64,000 nt of DNA from Prosapia bicincta (Eukaryota; Arthropoda; Insecta; Hemiptera; Cercopidae), in the NCBI GenBank assembly GCA_036971475.1, contig JBAIZL010000003.1, forward strand, positions 106,990,070 to 107,054,069, in the 5' to 3' direction. The notes beneath the pieces are model-generated. The model had not been told where the DNA came from. It was given only the letters and a program-made list of their open reading frames with translations, and made no database searches. The position numbers and the translations under genes are program-made. Positions 12,040-23,500 of this stretch are shown here, in pieces. The stretch's first letter is position 1; each line of letters opens with the position of its first letter.

Positions 12040-12045
<6 letters not shown>
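11789..12045. mobile_element. (TA)n-bounded foldback element 2 with hammerhead-like cores
   Basis: Arms are about 11789-11888 and 11925-12020. The right end has an extra stretch with AAACAAGAAAACATATT. Left core, minus strand 11835-11879: stem I AUUC/GGAU, junction CUGAUGAU, stem II GUUGG/CCAAC with a 9-nt loop, GAA, stem III AAGCUU, then U. The right core (11930-11974, plus) has stem II broken (GUUUU opposite CCAAC). ATTCTTGT lies about 19 nt after the predicted cleavage site. Confidence 0.8.

Positions 12046-12087
<42 letters not shown>
12046..12087. repeat. (TA)n microsatellite
   Basis: About 21 TA units on the right of foldback 2. Confidence 0.95.
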
Positions 12088-12091
<4 letters not shown>

Positions 12092-12815
12092 GCGAAAGTT
12101 TTATAGTTGCGTATTTATTGCTATGAATACTTCATAAGAACAATATTTCACAAATCTGCTCTTATCATTGTCAGTATTTTAAGGAGCAGTGTAACCTGTC
12201 GAGAATGCTGTATTGTCCAGAGTTGTCTGGTCACGCTGAAAGCTAACAGCTCTCCAGAGTGTTTAGAATAGGCGTTGGGGAAAAGCTTAGAACAGTTTAG
12301 TGTAATATCATTTATGTGATAATAATACACTTGTTTATATCTGCCTATAAACTTTCGTCCACTATATATAATAATGGAAGACCAATACGTAAATCGCTCC
12401 CTGTATATACACCAAGTAATAACTGGGATCAGTTTAATGCGTTTTGCATGTTTATTGGCAATCAAGGAAGCTAATTGAACTGTTTGTCGCGTAATGTAAT
12501 AGAATCGATTTTAATAGTAGCTTTTGAAAATCGATTTAATCGTAAACAGTTTCCATAACAACTTACCCTAACATATGACAGCAATAGTGATTTACCCTAT
12601 GTTAGTATGGAACATTTGGGTTTCTGAACGACCGGATCCCCACAGTATATGAACCTATAGGCGCTGGAGTAAAAGTAGACAAACTGCTTTACCTCGATAT
12701 ACGGCTCTGATCTGTGCTATTTACTTTTATCTAGTTTTTTATTGTTAGCTTTTGTACTGGAATGATCAATTGTATATTTACAATGGATTAAAAATAATTT
12801 TTATAGTATTTTATC

Positions 12816-12818
<3 letters not shown>
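12088..12818. other. Intergenic, nothing recognised
   Basis: A minus-strand frame of 105 codons at 12148-12465 has no motif, no conserved composition and no gene context. Not called. Confidence 0.4.
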
Positions 12819-13021
<203 letters not shown>

Positions 13022-13239
13022 TAAGTAAAATATTCCATGATAGATGTATCGCCCATTAACATGGTAATAGAATAGTTGAGAAAAAGTAGGTAACCACATA
13101 TAGCTTCAGTAGGCAGGACAATATTTAAGGAAACTAGTTTTTCCATACCATCAGCCGTTTAATACATTTAAACTGACATCTTATATTTATATTAATCACT
13201 TAAAAAATAGTTCATGACTATCCGAACATTAAATTTTGT

Positions 13240-13870
13240 AAATTTGTTAAAACTAACTGAGACAGAAAGTTTTCGATCGCTATGTGGCGATCTTCATCAG
13301 TGTCTTCTGCTTGGAGATGTCGGGTCAAGCGGTGACGGTTTTAAATATAGGTTTTCGATAGTATCAGAGAGTATGTGTGATTTGTATTGTGTTTGTTCGT
13401 TTAATATGTTTGTACTTCATGTTTTTGTGTGTCTGTAAATATCATATTGTTCTAGTGTGTTGAGATGTGGTCTTTTTTTGTTGATGTGTAGGATTTCTAG
13501 GTAATGGTAAATGTCTGTGTATCTTTGTCCTGTTTCCTTTTATGTGATTGTAAAACGCTGAGTTGGTGTTCTGTTTGTGTTCCTCGACTCTTTGTTTAAA
13601 GCTGCGATCTGTTTGTCCAATGCAGAATTTGTTACATTCGTCGCAGTTCAGTTTGTATACGCCTGGTGCTTGTAGTTTATCTTTGTTGATGGTGTTCTGT
13701 TGTATTTTGTATTGTAACTTGTTATTAGTTTGTATGCTATTTTGTATCCTATTTTTTGAAATTTACGGGTTATTTTGTTTGTTGTTTTGTTTATGTATGG
13801 TAATGTGATGTATCTGTTTTCCCTGTCTGTTGAACCTAAACTATTTTTTAAGTGATGAATAAGATTCACC
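13240..13870 (-). pseudogene. Penelope-like element remnant: linker and GIY-YIG endonuclease, 5'-truncated and frameshifted
   Basis: On the minus strand, 13869 down to about 13690 reads RYITLPYINKTTNKITRKFQ and KIGYKIAYKL, the LPY...region that precedes the endonuclease in PLE proteins. After a frameshift near 13685, GVYKLNCDEC, CIGQTDRSFKQRVEEH and SAFYNHI follow. This is the GIY-YIG core, here GVY...CIG, with conserved R and E/H. A second shift near 13510 is needed to continue into LHINKKRPHLNTLEQYDIY, the usual LNxxE tail, before a stop near 13440. The reverse transcriptase half is absent. The 3' part contains a hammerhead-like core (13260-13305). PLE retroelements use this single-chain RT-endonuclease for target-primed integration; this copy is dead. 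Confidence 0.85.
13260..13305 (-). ncRNA. Hammerhead-like core in the PLE 3' region
   Basis: Minus strand: stem I AGACA/UGUCU (5 perfect pairs), junction CUGAUGAA, stem II GAUCGC/GCGAUC (6 perfect pairs) with loop CACAUA, GAA, then AACUUU in the stem III position and C at the cleavage position. Stem III is not palindromic here. The canonical hammerhead junction is 7 nt (CUGANGA); this has one extra A. Hammerheads are known in PLE pseudo-LTRs. Confidence 0.65.
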
Positions 13871-15370
13871 GAATGTAATGGACTACAAAATTCAAGAACT
13901 ATATTTACAGTTGTCTTGTATTTCTAAATATAATCGTGATAACATAAGCAATGTTTAGTGAACAGGGAATACATAAGAGCATAGTTTTGAAATAAAAACT
14001 TATAATTACACTTTTTGTAATGGAGAAATAGTCTTCATTTGGCGTCATTTGGAGATTTGTGTGTCAACTAAGTGGTAGCATATGATATCATACAGCAGCT
14101 ATTTAGGTTATGTGGTAGAAGGCTTTTTTAACAATTTCGTTACGTTAATTGTTTGCATATTGCTAGGTAAAACTTATTATTATTAATAAATAGAATGTTA
14201 TTCAAGAATTGCTATGCATTGATTTATATTTCACTGTGAAGATAGTACATTATAAATTTTTCGATATGAAAACATTCTGACTCGGGTTAGATACTTTTAA
14301 AAGCCAATTTGAATTGAATTATATATATATGCGCGACGGTGTGTGAAAGTAATGTTAGGCTCTGCCCAGGACGTCCATTTTAACTCGTTTGTCTGTTTTA
14401 CGGGTGGCTGTTTATTAAGGTAATTAAACTAATAAACGTTAATGACATGCAATTGAACCGGAAATTCCAGCACACTAGGTTCGAGATGTTTACATCATAG
14501 CTGGTTTAATGACAGATTTATGTAAACAAAGTTTGCATCTGAAGCGACAAACACATTTCGTTAATAGACTATTTCGTACATGCGCAATGTACATTCTTGA
14601 AACAATTTTGTTGATTATTAAATATAATTTTGCTTACACTTGTGAGGGGGTGGCCGTGAATACATAGCTGCAGTTGTGGAAGTGGACGATTAGCAGGAGG
14701 TTAACATTCCCGAAATATATTCTACCTAAAATGTGTGTTAAGGTCTTTAAGTCTTTGCTATAGGATACGGTAAAAGGTCGCATGCCTCGTAGGAATACAA
14801 TTCGATGAGAACAGCTGTATCTAATAGATTTATGAGAAGTATAACTGCCCATATTATCCACAAGTAACTGTTAGTATCTCTACTGAAAGTTAAGCATTCA
14901 GTAATGCTTGTTCATGTACCGGGGCAATGGAGACTCACTAGGGATAGTCGGGAGGTAGTAAAATGAAACATTACGTTGAGTAGCGCAAGAAAAGCGTAAG
15001 AGAAAATCCAAGCCAAGAGAGAAACACGCAATATCTCTGCGGGCCCTCTTGAGAGGGGCTTGTCTATTCTTATGTCAAGAGATAAGGAGGGGAATTACTT
15101 CAAAATACCTTGTTAGGGAGCCAATGGTTGAAGTGATATGCACGTCTGATACTGTAATGGGGATAAGAAATTTTTTTATAGTTATTATAAATAAAACTAA
15201 TTTTATTAGACCAACGAACTTTCCGTGCATTATACTACCCTCAATACTCATACAACTAAAGTGCCCATTAACTCTTTAGTTCTTGACTGGACATTGTCAA
15301 TTACAAATTTTAGAACTAGCACAACACAACACTACACTATACTAGCTTCAATGGTTTGGTTCTTTTCAAT
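13871..15370. other. Intergenic; a degraded SINE-like fragment at 14080-14145
   Basis: The stretch around 14080-14145 (CATATGATATCATACAGCAG, GGTTATGTGGTAGAAGGC) resembles the reversed AACAGCTGTT repeat. A somewhat GC-richer area at 14880-15060 has no frame that I recognise. Confidence 0.4.
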
Positions 15371-15378
15371 CTTCTAAC

Positions 15379-16026
15379 TAGGGATGGTCGATCAAGTGAC
15401 TTTACCGAATCAGTGATTTTAGTGACATATCCAGTTTTTGGACCAGTGATTTTTACCGGTGACTTTAGTACCGGTAACAAGGGATACTGAGACTGCTCTG
15501 TACGTGCTAATAACAAAAAGCCATACCACACTGATGAATGATTCCACGCCTCTCTTTTTTTTTGAAGACTCTTTTTATTAAAAAAATAAACCCTACGAAA
15601 TTAAGAACAAACTACCGAGTGCGAAATAGCGTCTACTGTACACAACATTGTAACTATCTTGAAATATAATACATATCGACCACCCACACACGACGAAAAT
15701 GAGTAGAGCCAGTGACAGCGAAAAATCAACCCGTGACAGGTGTGGTAAAATATCAGTAATTTTTCAGTCGCGACAACTATATTTTGCCCAATTAGAACAG
15801 AGATAACCCCTCCCCTTTAGTCAACGATACTGCATGAGCCGAGCGGTGAGAGCAGACAAATCAACCAATGACAGTTGTTTCATCCAAGGACTGCGACGTT
15901 TTGCCCAACTATAACAAAGGCAACTTTCGATCGATTCATTGTCACTGGAACTGGTATTTTCCATATTTTAGCTACAAACGAATATCAGTGACAAGTCATC
16001 GTGACAGAAAATATCGACCATCCCTA
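15379..16026. mobile_element. hAT-type MITE, 648 bp, 8-bp target duplication
   Basis: Terminal inverted repeats are TAGGGATGGTCGAT at 15379 and its complement ending at 16026. Flanks CTTCTAAC (15371-15378) and CTTCCAAC (16027-16034) form an 8-bp target duplication with one mismatch, the hAT hallmark. The interior contains many AGTGAC/GTCACT-type motifs and no transposase frame, so mobilisation would need an autonomous hAT in trans. Confidence 0.85.
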
Positions 16027-16034
16027 CTTCCAAC

Positions 16035-16944
16035 CCTGCACTGGTTATCGCGAAGCTGAAAAACCATTGCATTTTGATTAAGCTGCGGTCTCTTTTTATG
16101 TTATTTGGCCATTTTATTTATTTCTTCTGTTATCGTCATGATATTTAGATCTTGTTGAATATCTTTGTTTTTACATACCAAGGGGTATTAATCATATTTC
16201 TCAGTACCTTACTTTGGAACATCTGAAGAAATGCTTAAGTAAATTTATCATTTCAGAAAAAATTGAAAAAAATATTTAGGACCTTACTCGCGAGAAGAAA
16301 ACATCATGATTAACTCGATCATTTCAGGGATCCCAGTGTTCTGGATTTCATTATCAGTTGATATATGTTAGTAGGACATAAATTTTCAAATCGACTGGTA
16401 AACCCACTACGATGTTTCTTTTAAAATTTCTGAAATCCACTATCAACACTAAAAAAATGTTCTTTGGAGTATAAAAAATTAGACAGTTTATGAAATGGTT
16501 GGAATCCAAGCATTGAACAGAATTTAGAAAGTGATTTCACAGGTGTGATAGATGGGATGACGCAAAGAGCCTATTTAGAATATTACGCTATTTGACGGCA
16601 AGAAAGCAGGTTTCCACACACGAGTGCAACACTTGTTCCAGATAAAGGAACAAATTCATTGTTTTTCTTTTGTGTTCAGGGAACTTGTAAGTTTATTAGA
16701 CGTTGTCAGAGTGTCAGGCTTTAAAGCGTGTAACAGACCTAAAACTTGTAACTGTTTGTATTTAGTTTCATCAAACACTTTATTAAAAAGGAATTATAAT
16801 TTAGAAGGGGGATAAATTGAAACACAAAAAAAATATGGAATCAAGAAAAAGAAGTAAAGTTTTAACTGGGTCTATATAGAGATTTCTGCAATTATTAGTT
16901 AAAAAATGTTTGGTATATGAAATATAAATAAATATATATATGTA
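16035..16944. other. Intergenic, nothing recognised
   Basis: No frame above noise, no repeat ends found. Confidence 0.4.
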
Positions 16945-17167
16945 GGTGTGTGTGTGTGTGTGTGTGCGGGCGTGCGCGCGTATATGTGTGTGATTGTATG
17001 GTGTGCGCGCGCGCTTATATGTGTGTGTTTGTCTGGGGGAGGGGGTTGGTTAGTGAGTGTTTATGTCTGCGCACGAGCGCGCGCGTGTGTGTATGTGTGT
17101 GTGGGAGTGGTTGTGTGTGTGTTTGCGTGTACGTGTGTGTGTGTGTGTGTATGTTTGTGTGTGTGTT

Positions 17168-17207
<40 letters not shown>

Positions 17208-17500
17208 TGGGGGCGGTTGTTGTGTGTGTTTAGTTGGAGAGTGTGTGTCTGAGTGCGCGAGCGCGTGTGTGTGGGAGTGGTTGGTGTGTGTTTGCGTGTA
17301 CGTGTGTGTGTGTGTATGTTTGTGTATGTGTGTTTGTTTGTGTGTGTGTGTGTGTGTTTGTGGGGAGCGGTTGTTGTGTGTGTGTGTCTGCGTGCGTGAG
17401 TGCGTGTGTGTTGGAGCGGTTGGTGTGTTTGTGTGTGTGTGTGTGTGTGTGCCTTTACGTGTGTGTATGTGTGTATGTGCACGTTTGTGTGTGTGTATGT

Positions 17501-17540
<40 letters not shown>

Positions 17541-17608
17541 TGTGTGTATGTGTGTGGGGGGGGGGTGCGTGCGTGTGCGTATGGGCGAGCGCGAGAGTGT
17601 GTATGAAA
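16945..17608. repeat. GT-rich minisatellite with GCGCGC islands, units of 140-170 bp
   Basis: A 660-bp variant (TG)n tract with a higher-order repeat: GCGCGAGCGCG-like islands, GGGAGTGGTTG (about 17102, 17273, variant 17411), TTTGCGTGTACGTG and GGGGCGGTTGTTG recur in order about three times. Alternating purine-pyrimidine sequence throughout suggests Z-DNA potential. Long Cys-Val and His-Thr frames on both strands are artefacts. Confidence 0.85.
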
Positions 17609-18419
17609 ATGTCTGACCGATGCTTGTACCTCTCATTTCCTTTTTATATATGTTATTAAAATATACATTCTTATAAATGTCACTAACAAAAAATAATCGT
17701 TAAACCTAAATAATCTCTCCTTACAATCAGACATGCAACTTTATAAAACAGAGCGTCAAGTTATACTAAATCACAATTTACCAGAATATCACAATATACC
17801 TAAGTCACTATAGCATCATAATATCCAGTAGGGACGGTTTGCTTAGCAAAAATAAAGTTTCATAAAATTAAACTATCTGGTGCTGAAGGGAAATAATCTC
17901 CTTATCTCGGTTTTGCAACAAAATACGTGATGTGAAGACGTACATAGCTTTCGTTATGAATAATAATTTTGCTTTTTTCTGTATAAACCCGTCTTAACCT
18001 TATTCTACACGGTAGCATTTAATGTTAAAATAATTCTGTTTTATAAACAAACAGTTTCGTTTGAGATTGTAAAAGGGGTATATTTTTCTAGGAGGGAAAA
18101 CTATTTCTAGTTTGTGACATCTACAATAATCTTGTATTACAGTTATATTTGTTTCTAACGAAGACAGCAAAAAATGCTACTGTCATGGCCCTAACCTTCT
18201 ATCTAGCGTTAAAATCCCAAATACGACTGAATGGGCCATTTTAAGGTTTTAAATTCCTTGATTGTTAAATGTTTAAAATAGTAAAACGTTGGATTAAAAT
18301 TAGAGATGATGACAGTCTCTGGTACTGTTTTGTTAGAACCAACTAAGACTGTAGTAAAATCAAGAATATAGATGCATGTAGTGAATGCTGCTTAACTTTG
18401 TTTCATATTTAGAGTGTAT
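17609..18419. other. Intergenic, nothing recognised
   Basis: No coding or structural signal found. Confidence 0.4.
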
Positions 18420-18838
18420 CTTTAAGTAACATTGTTTATATAAATATAAAACAAGTAATATTAACAAAAATCTTTTAAAATCAATTACTACATACTAATC
18501 TATGCGATGAAACAGCTGTTCTACCACTTGACCTATGACCTAAAATCAGGTGTTTTATGAAATCATATGTTATCACTTATTATAATCCAAAAGGGATGGA
18601 GTAAATATATTGAATACCTTGCCGCTTCTCTCCTATATAAAACTAAAATCAACTCTTTAAATTTAATTAATGAAATAATATTTGAAAAAAAACTATTAAC
18701 ATCAACTGTAATCCTCTACAAGTTTAAAAAAAAATGTAAATTTGAGTGGATTAATAGAAAATATTTTATTTAAGATAGAAAATGGAACAAGATACTTATA
18801 TAAAGAGAGTGTAAACTGATAAAAGGAATCGAATAAGA
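18420..18838 (+). repeat. SINE-like repeat (AACAGCTGTT family), near full length
   Basis: Contains AAAATCAATTACTACATACT, AAACAGCTGTTCTACCAC, AAATCAGGTGTTTTATGAAA, CATATGTTATCACTTATTAT, AACATCAACTGTAATCCTCT and ends GAAAATGGAACAAGATACTTA with GTAAACTGATAAAAGGAATCGA. Confidence 0.65.
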
Positions 18839-19369
18839 GTTTGTCGTTGTCATCGTTCGAAGTTACTGATTAAAATTTTAAATGGCTTACTCATCTGAAT
18901 AACTTATAGTATATAATTTCAATTTAGTATTTTTGAATATAAACATCGAAACATTGTATTGTTTTTTTTTAAGTTTCTGAATTTGTTTTATGGTTTTTTT
19001 TGTTTAGTGATTCAAAATCACTTAATAAAAGTTTAGATTAAATAGTCTAGAGATAAGACTATTTAAGTAAGACTAAACCCAGTGGTAAACCAGCAAGAAC
19101 AGCGTTGTCAAGATAATATCGCAAATTACACAAACAATTCTTGCAATACTTAGTGTACAAGGAAATATAGTTCGTATGCCATCTGACGCTTCCGAACCGG
19201 AACTGAGTCGAACTTAGTTACATGTGCGACCTTCATTACTCGATATTGTCCCTGTTTCGTATGTGTTATACTGCTTTTAAATTTAACTTTGTGACAGATA
19301 ATCATAGTGTTATCATTTTGTTGTTATTCTAATACATTTTATTTAGAGATTTGTACATATATATAACTC
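18839..19369. other. Intergenic, nothing recognised
   Basis: Contains a short imperfect inverted repeat around 19030-19075 (AGTCTAGAGATAAGACT). No gene. Confidence 0.4.
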
Positions 19370-19374
19370 TCTCT

Positions 19375-19457
<83 letters not shown>
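19370..19457. repeat. (TC)n(TA)n compound microsatellite, target of the LTR element
   Basis: About 20 TC units then about 20 TA units. The LTR retrotransposon interrupts the TA part; TA resumes at 25983. Confidence 0.95.
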
Positions 19458-19459
<2 letters not shown>

Positions 19460-19748
19460 TTACGTTTTATATTAAGCAAGAAAGGTTTTTAAAAATGATT
19501 TTTATTTTTACAAACCTTTGAATTTAATAAACAATTAATTTAGAAAACTGTTACATAAATTTTTACTTAATAAAACAATACAATTGATATGCACTCAATC
19601 GGAGTGGAAAACGTCTGTGCGATACAGAGGCGACTTACACACACCGGGGCTCTGTTCTCACACCTATATAATACTAAAGCTGCGTAAGCAGGAATCTTCC
19701 TAGCACGCATTTAATTATGAAATGTTCTCATAAAATGTTTATATAACT
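19458..19748 (-). repeat. 3' LTR
   Basis: On the minus strand it begins AGTTATATAAACATTTTATG and ends AAACGTAACT. It is identical to the other LTR except near 19635. An AATAAA lies in the last 60 bp and a TATTATATAG box about a third of the way in; these are candidate polyadenylation and promoter signals. Confidence 0.95.
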
Positions 19749-19762
19749 CCTCCATCCCTAAA
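19749..19762 (-). promoter_or_regulatory. Polypurine tract
   Basis: Immediately upstream of the 3' LTR on the minus strand: AGGGATGGAGG, purine-rich with one T. This is the position where second-strand DNA synthesis is primed. Confidence 0.7.
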
Positions 19763-20514
19763 GAGAACTTCGGGGGTTGGCGAAGTTTCGGCGTTGGTTG
19801 AAGTCTTCTTCTTCTTCCTGATGAGGGCGAAGTATATAAGCTGCTGAATAGGCCTCCGTAAAGGGCAATTTTCGGCATGGGTTGAAGTCCTCTTCACTGG
19901 AGAAAGTCACCAGGCAAAGGTTGATTTCCAAGATCCAGTTAAATGGGTTGTCTGCGATTTCCAACGCAGTATCCTCGTAGTTTGTAGGCGTTATTGTTTT
20001 TGATGATGGGCATTTTACAGTCTAATTTTCTGTTCATTATAATTCAACTGAGCAAAAGTATTTGGAATTGATTAATACAATTTATAATGAGTCTTTTCTA
20101 TCATAGGATAGATACAAAATGTTTATAACATATACAATTGTTATCAGAATCTAATTTTTGTTCTACAAAATTTACATTGATTACAATAAAAGTTTTATAT
20201 GATTTTTCATAATTTTACCATCATTTACATTCAAATTGCCTGTTATAGCTTTGATAAAGATTCTAGTCAGTTTATAAGAATTCTTTTTGTTTTGTTATCT
20301 CTTTAAGAGTATAGTTTCTAATTTTCTTCAATTACATTTCTTTTTGTGATTAACATATTTCAAATAATTAACAATATTTATTACCATAATTAGTTACATA
20401 TCATTTAATTAATTACAAAAGTTTGTAACACATACAATTAATAAAAACAATGTTGTTTAAAAGTTTAATAAAGTTTCTTGTATAGAACTAGTGGACAAAG
20501 GTATGGTAGGGATT
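19763..20514 (-). other. 3' untranslated region of the LTR element, no env
   Basis: AT-rich, no long frame. At 19770-19930 two loosely repeated GTTGAAGTCYTCTTC blocks occur. The 68-codon minus frame at 19758-19964 lies on these repeats and does not resemble an envelope protein. Confidence 0.7.
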
Positions 20515-23500
20515 TTAATTTGATTGTGTCGAATATGAACAAGAAGGATTTTGGTCATTAATTACATTTTTTATCTTCTTAGGCCTTTTAATTTTCGACA
20601 AATGTATTTTGTCTTTTGTGTTATGATGTCTAGGCTTTATTTTTCCAGTTTTTCTTTCTTTATCTATCGAAGCTATTTCTTCCTTGCTATATCTGTTTTT
20701 AGTTTTGCTTTGCTTCTGAACTGATTTTATATAAACTTCAGATGGTATTTCTGGAAGTGGTTCTTTGTTTACATTCCTTTTTTCTAAAACTTTTTCTTTA
20801 ATTCTTTGATTGCTATCCCTAATGTTTTCGTAAAGTATTTTTGTTTTTTCCTTATGGTTTAAAACGTAGTCATTTACAATTTGTTTTTCTAAATCTATAT
20901 CTAATAAAGAGTTTGAATTTATGTGTCCAAATAAGACTTCCCACGGCGTTAATTTTGTGACTGAATGTATGCTATTGTTATAGGCAATTATAGCATATTT
21001 GACTTTCCTAATTATACTGTCTTTTTTAAATTCGATTTGATTGTTTAACAGCCTTATGTGTTCTATTAAGGTGGAATGAAATCTTTCACATAATCCGTTT
21101 GATTGGGGGTTTTGTGTACTGATAAAATGGATTTTGATTTTATGCAGGTCTAATATCTCCTTCACAATCCTGTTATTAAACTCCGTTCCATTGTCTGAGA
21201 TAATAACTGTTGGTAAGCAGAACTGCGCAAAGTAATCTAATAACTTGTCTGCAATCTCTGTAGCTTGAGAGCTTCCCAAGCGATAAGCTTGAGCATACTT
21301 TGTGAAACTGTCGACAATGCTGATAAACGCATTCTTTTCTAAAGAGATAGTGTCGATGTGAATTATCTGGAAAGGCCTTGCAGCTGTAGGCGTCAAGTTC
21401 ATCTCTAATTGTAAGGGGATTCTGTCATATTTGGTTCTTTGACATATGTCACACTGATTTATGAAATTTTGGATTAGTGATTTTAAATTAGGCCAATAAT
21501 ATCTTCGCTTAATTTGTTCGTATGTTTCTTGTATCCCTCGGTGATTGGTTTTGCTGACATGATAATTACTTATCGTTTCTAAGGTATCTTCTTCCGAAGT
21601 TAGGTCTAAGAGTTTGTTATTACACTTAACCAAATTTAGTTCAGTTTGTTTGAAATTTTTGGCTACGCATGATGCAAATTTCTCGTAAAAATCGTCTTCA
21701 AAATATAGATTATATTTTATTTTGGGTACCAAATATGATTTTACAAAGTTAACTATGTCTTCTTTAAAGTTATTTTCTGATATTTCGACCATTAAACGAA
21801 TTTTTGAAGTTCCGAATAGTTTTATAATTTTTACTTTCTTTGGTTCGTATTTTACTAATGACAAAAATATTTGATTTCTCCCAAAGTTTACAGGTTCGTC
21901 GGAAATTGGTATTTCAATTTGGGTGTTCCCTTCGAAGTTGGAATGCACGGTTTGACTGTCACTTTCTTGATCGTACTCTAAGTTGGCATTATCTGTTGCG
22001 TCGAGTTGTACGACCATAGACTCGTTATCTTCATTTAATTCCGGGAAGAAACGTTGGATTAATCCAGCTGGAGATAAATCAAGGTCAGGTTCTACAGTGT
22101 GTTGGGTGTTTGTTGACCTTTTATTAGTAATGTTCAATTGTATTCTAGATAAGGCATCGGCGTTTTGGTTTAATTTGCCTTTTTTGTATCTTATGTCATA
22201 ATCATATTCCTCTAATTTTAATCTCCATCTTAAAAGCTTGGAATTTGGTTCTTTAACTGAAAATAACCATTGTAAAGGTTTATGGTCTGTATAAATTTTA
22301 AATTTTCTTCCAAATAAATAAGGCCTAAAGTGTTTAGTGGCCCATACGATTGCTAGTAATTCCTTTTCAATCGCGGAGTAATTAGTTTCGCTGTCATTTA
22401 AAGTTCTGCTGGCATACGCTATAGGAAGGTCCTTTCCATTTTTGTCCTGGCTTAAAATTGCTCCTAGTGCAAAATTACTAGCGTCTGTTGTTAGAGTAAA
22501 CTCCTTTTCAAAATCTGGGTATTGTAGAAGGGGCTCATTAGTCAGTATATTTTTACATGTTTCAAAACATTCAATGAAGTCTGGATTTTCTATATTTATT
22601 TTTGCATTTTTCTTTAAACAGTTAGTAAACGGTTTTGTTATCTTGGCGAAGTTTTTAATAAATTTTCGATAATAGCCTATTAGTCCTAAAAATCCTTTAA
22701 TTTGTTTGGTGGTTTTGGGTATTGGATAGTTTTTGATTGCCAAAATCTTTGCTGGGTTAGGTTTTACGCCTTCCGGTGTAACAACATGCCCTAGATACGC
22801 TACTTCTTTTCTTAAAAATTCTGTTTTATCCAGCTGTACTTTAAAGTTGGCTTTGCGTAATCTGTCGAATACTTCTTTAAGTCTTTGTATATGTTCTTGG
22901 AGGCTAGTGGAGTAAATTATAATATCGTCTAAATAAACTAAACATGTTTCATTTTGGATTCCTCTCAGAATGTTATTCATAATTCTTTGAAATGTAGGGG
23001 GGCTATTCTTTAGTCCAAATGGCATTCTTAAAAATTCATAGTGTCCCGTTTCTGTTGAAAACGCTGTTTTTTCTATGCTATTTTTATCCATTTCTACTTG
23101 GTGAAATCCTGAGGCTAAATCTAAAGTTGTAAAATACTGAGATCGTCCTAATTTATCTAATATGTCGGTAATGTTTGGCAAGGGAAATTTATCGTCAATT
23201 GTTTTCTTGTTTAATCCTCTAAAATCTATTACTAATCGAAATTTTCTTTTGCCAGAAGCGTCTTGTTTTTTGGGTACAATCCAGACAGGAGAGTTCCATG
23301 AAGAATTTGAAGGTCTAATAATTCCTTGTTCAAGCATGTCCTCAGTTTGTTTATTAATTTCGTTCTTGTAAATCTCTGGATATCTATAATTTCTGGAGTA
23401 TACGGGAATTTCATCAGTAGTCCTAATAACATGTTTTATTTGGTTGGTAAAAGTTAAATCGTTTCCCTCAATATGGAATAAATCTGCATAATCTTTTATT

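Noticed and set aside
12148..12465. 105-codon minus-strand frame
   Set aside because: No motif, no gene context, length within chance for this window.
19758..19964. Possible env or accessory frame of the LTR element
   Set aside because: Only 68 codons over internal CTTCTTC repeats; no signal peptide, cleavage site or membrane anchor.
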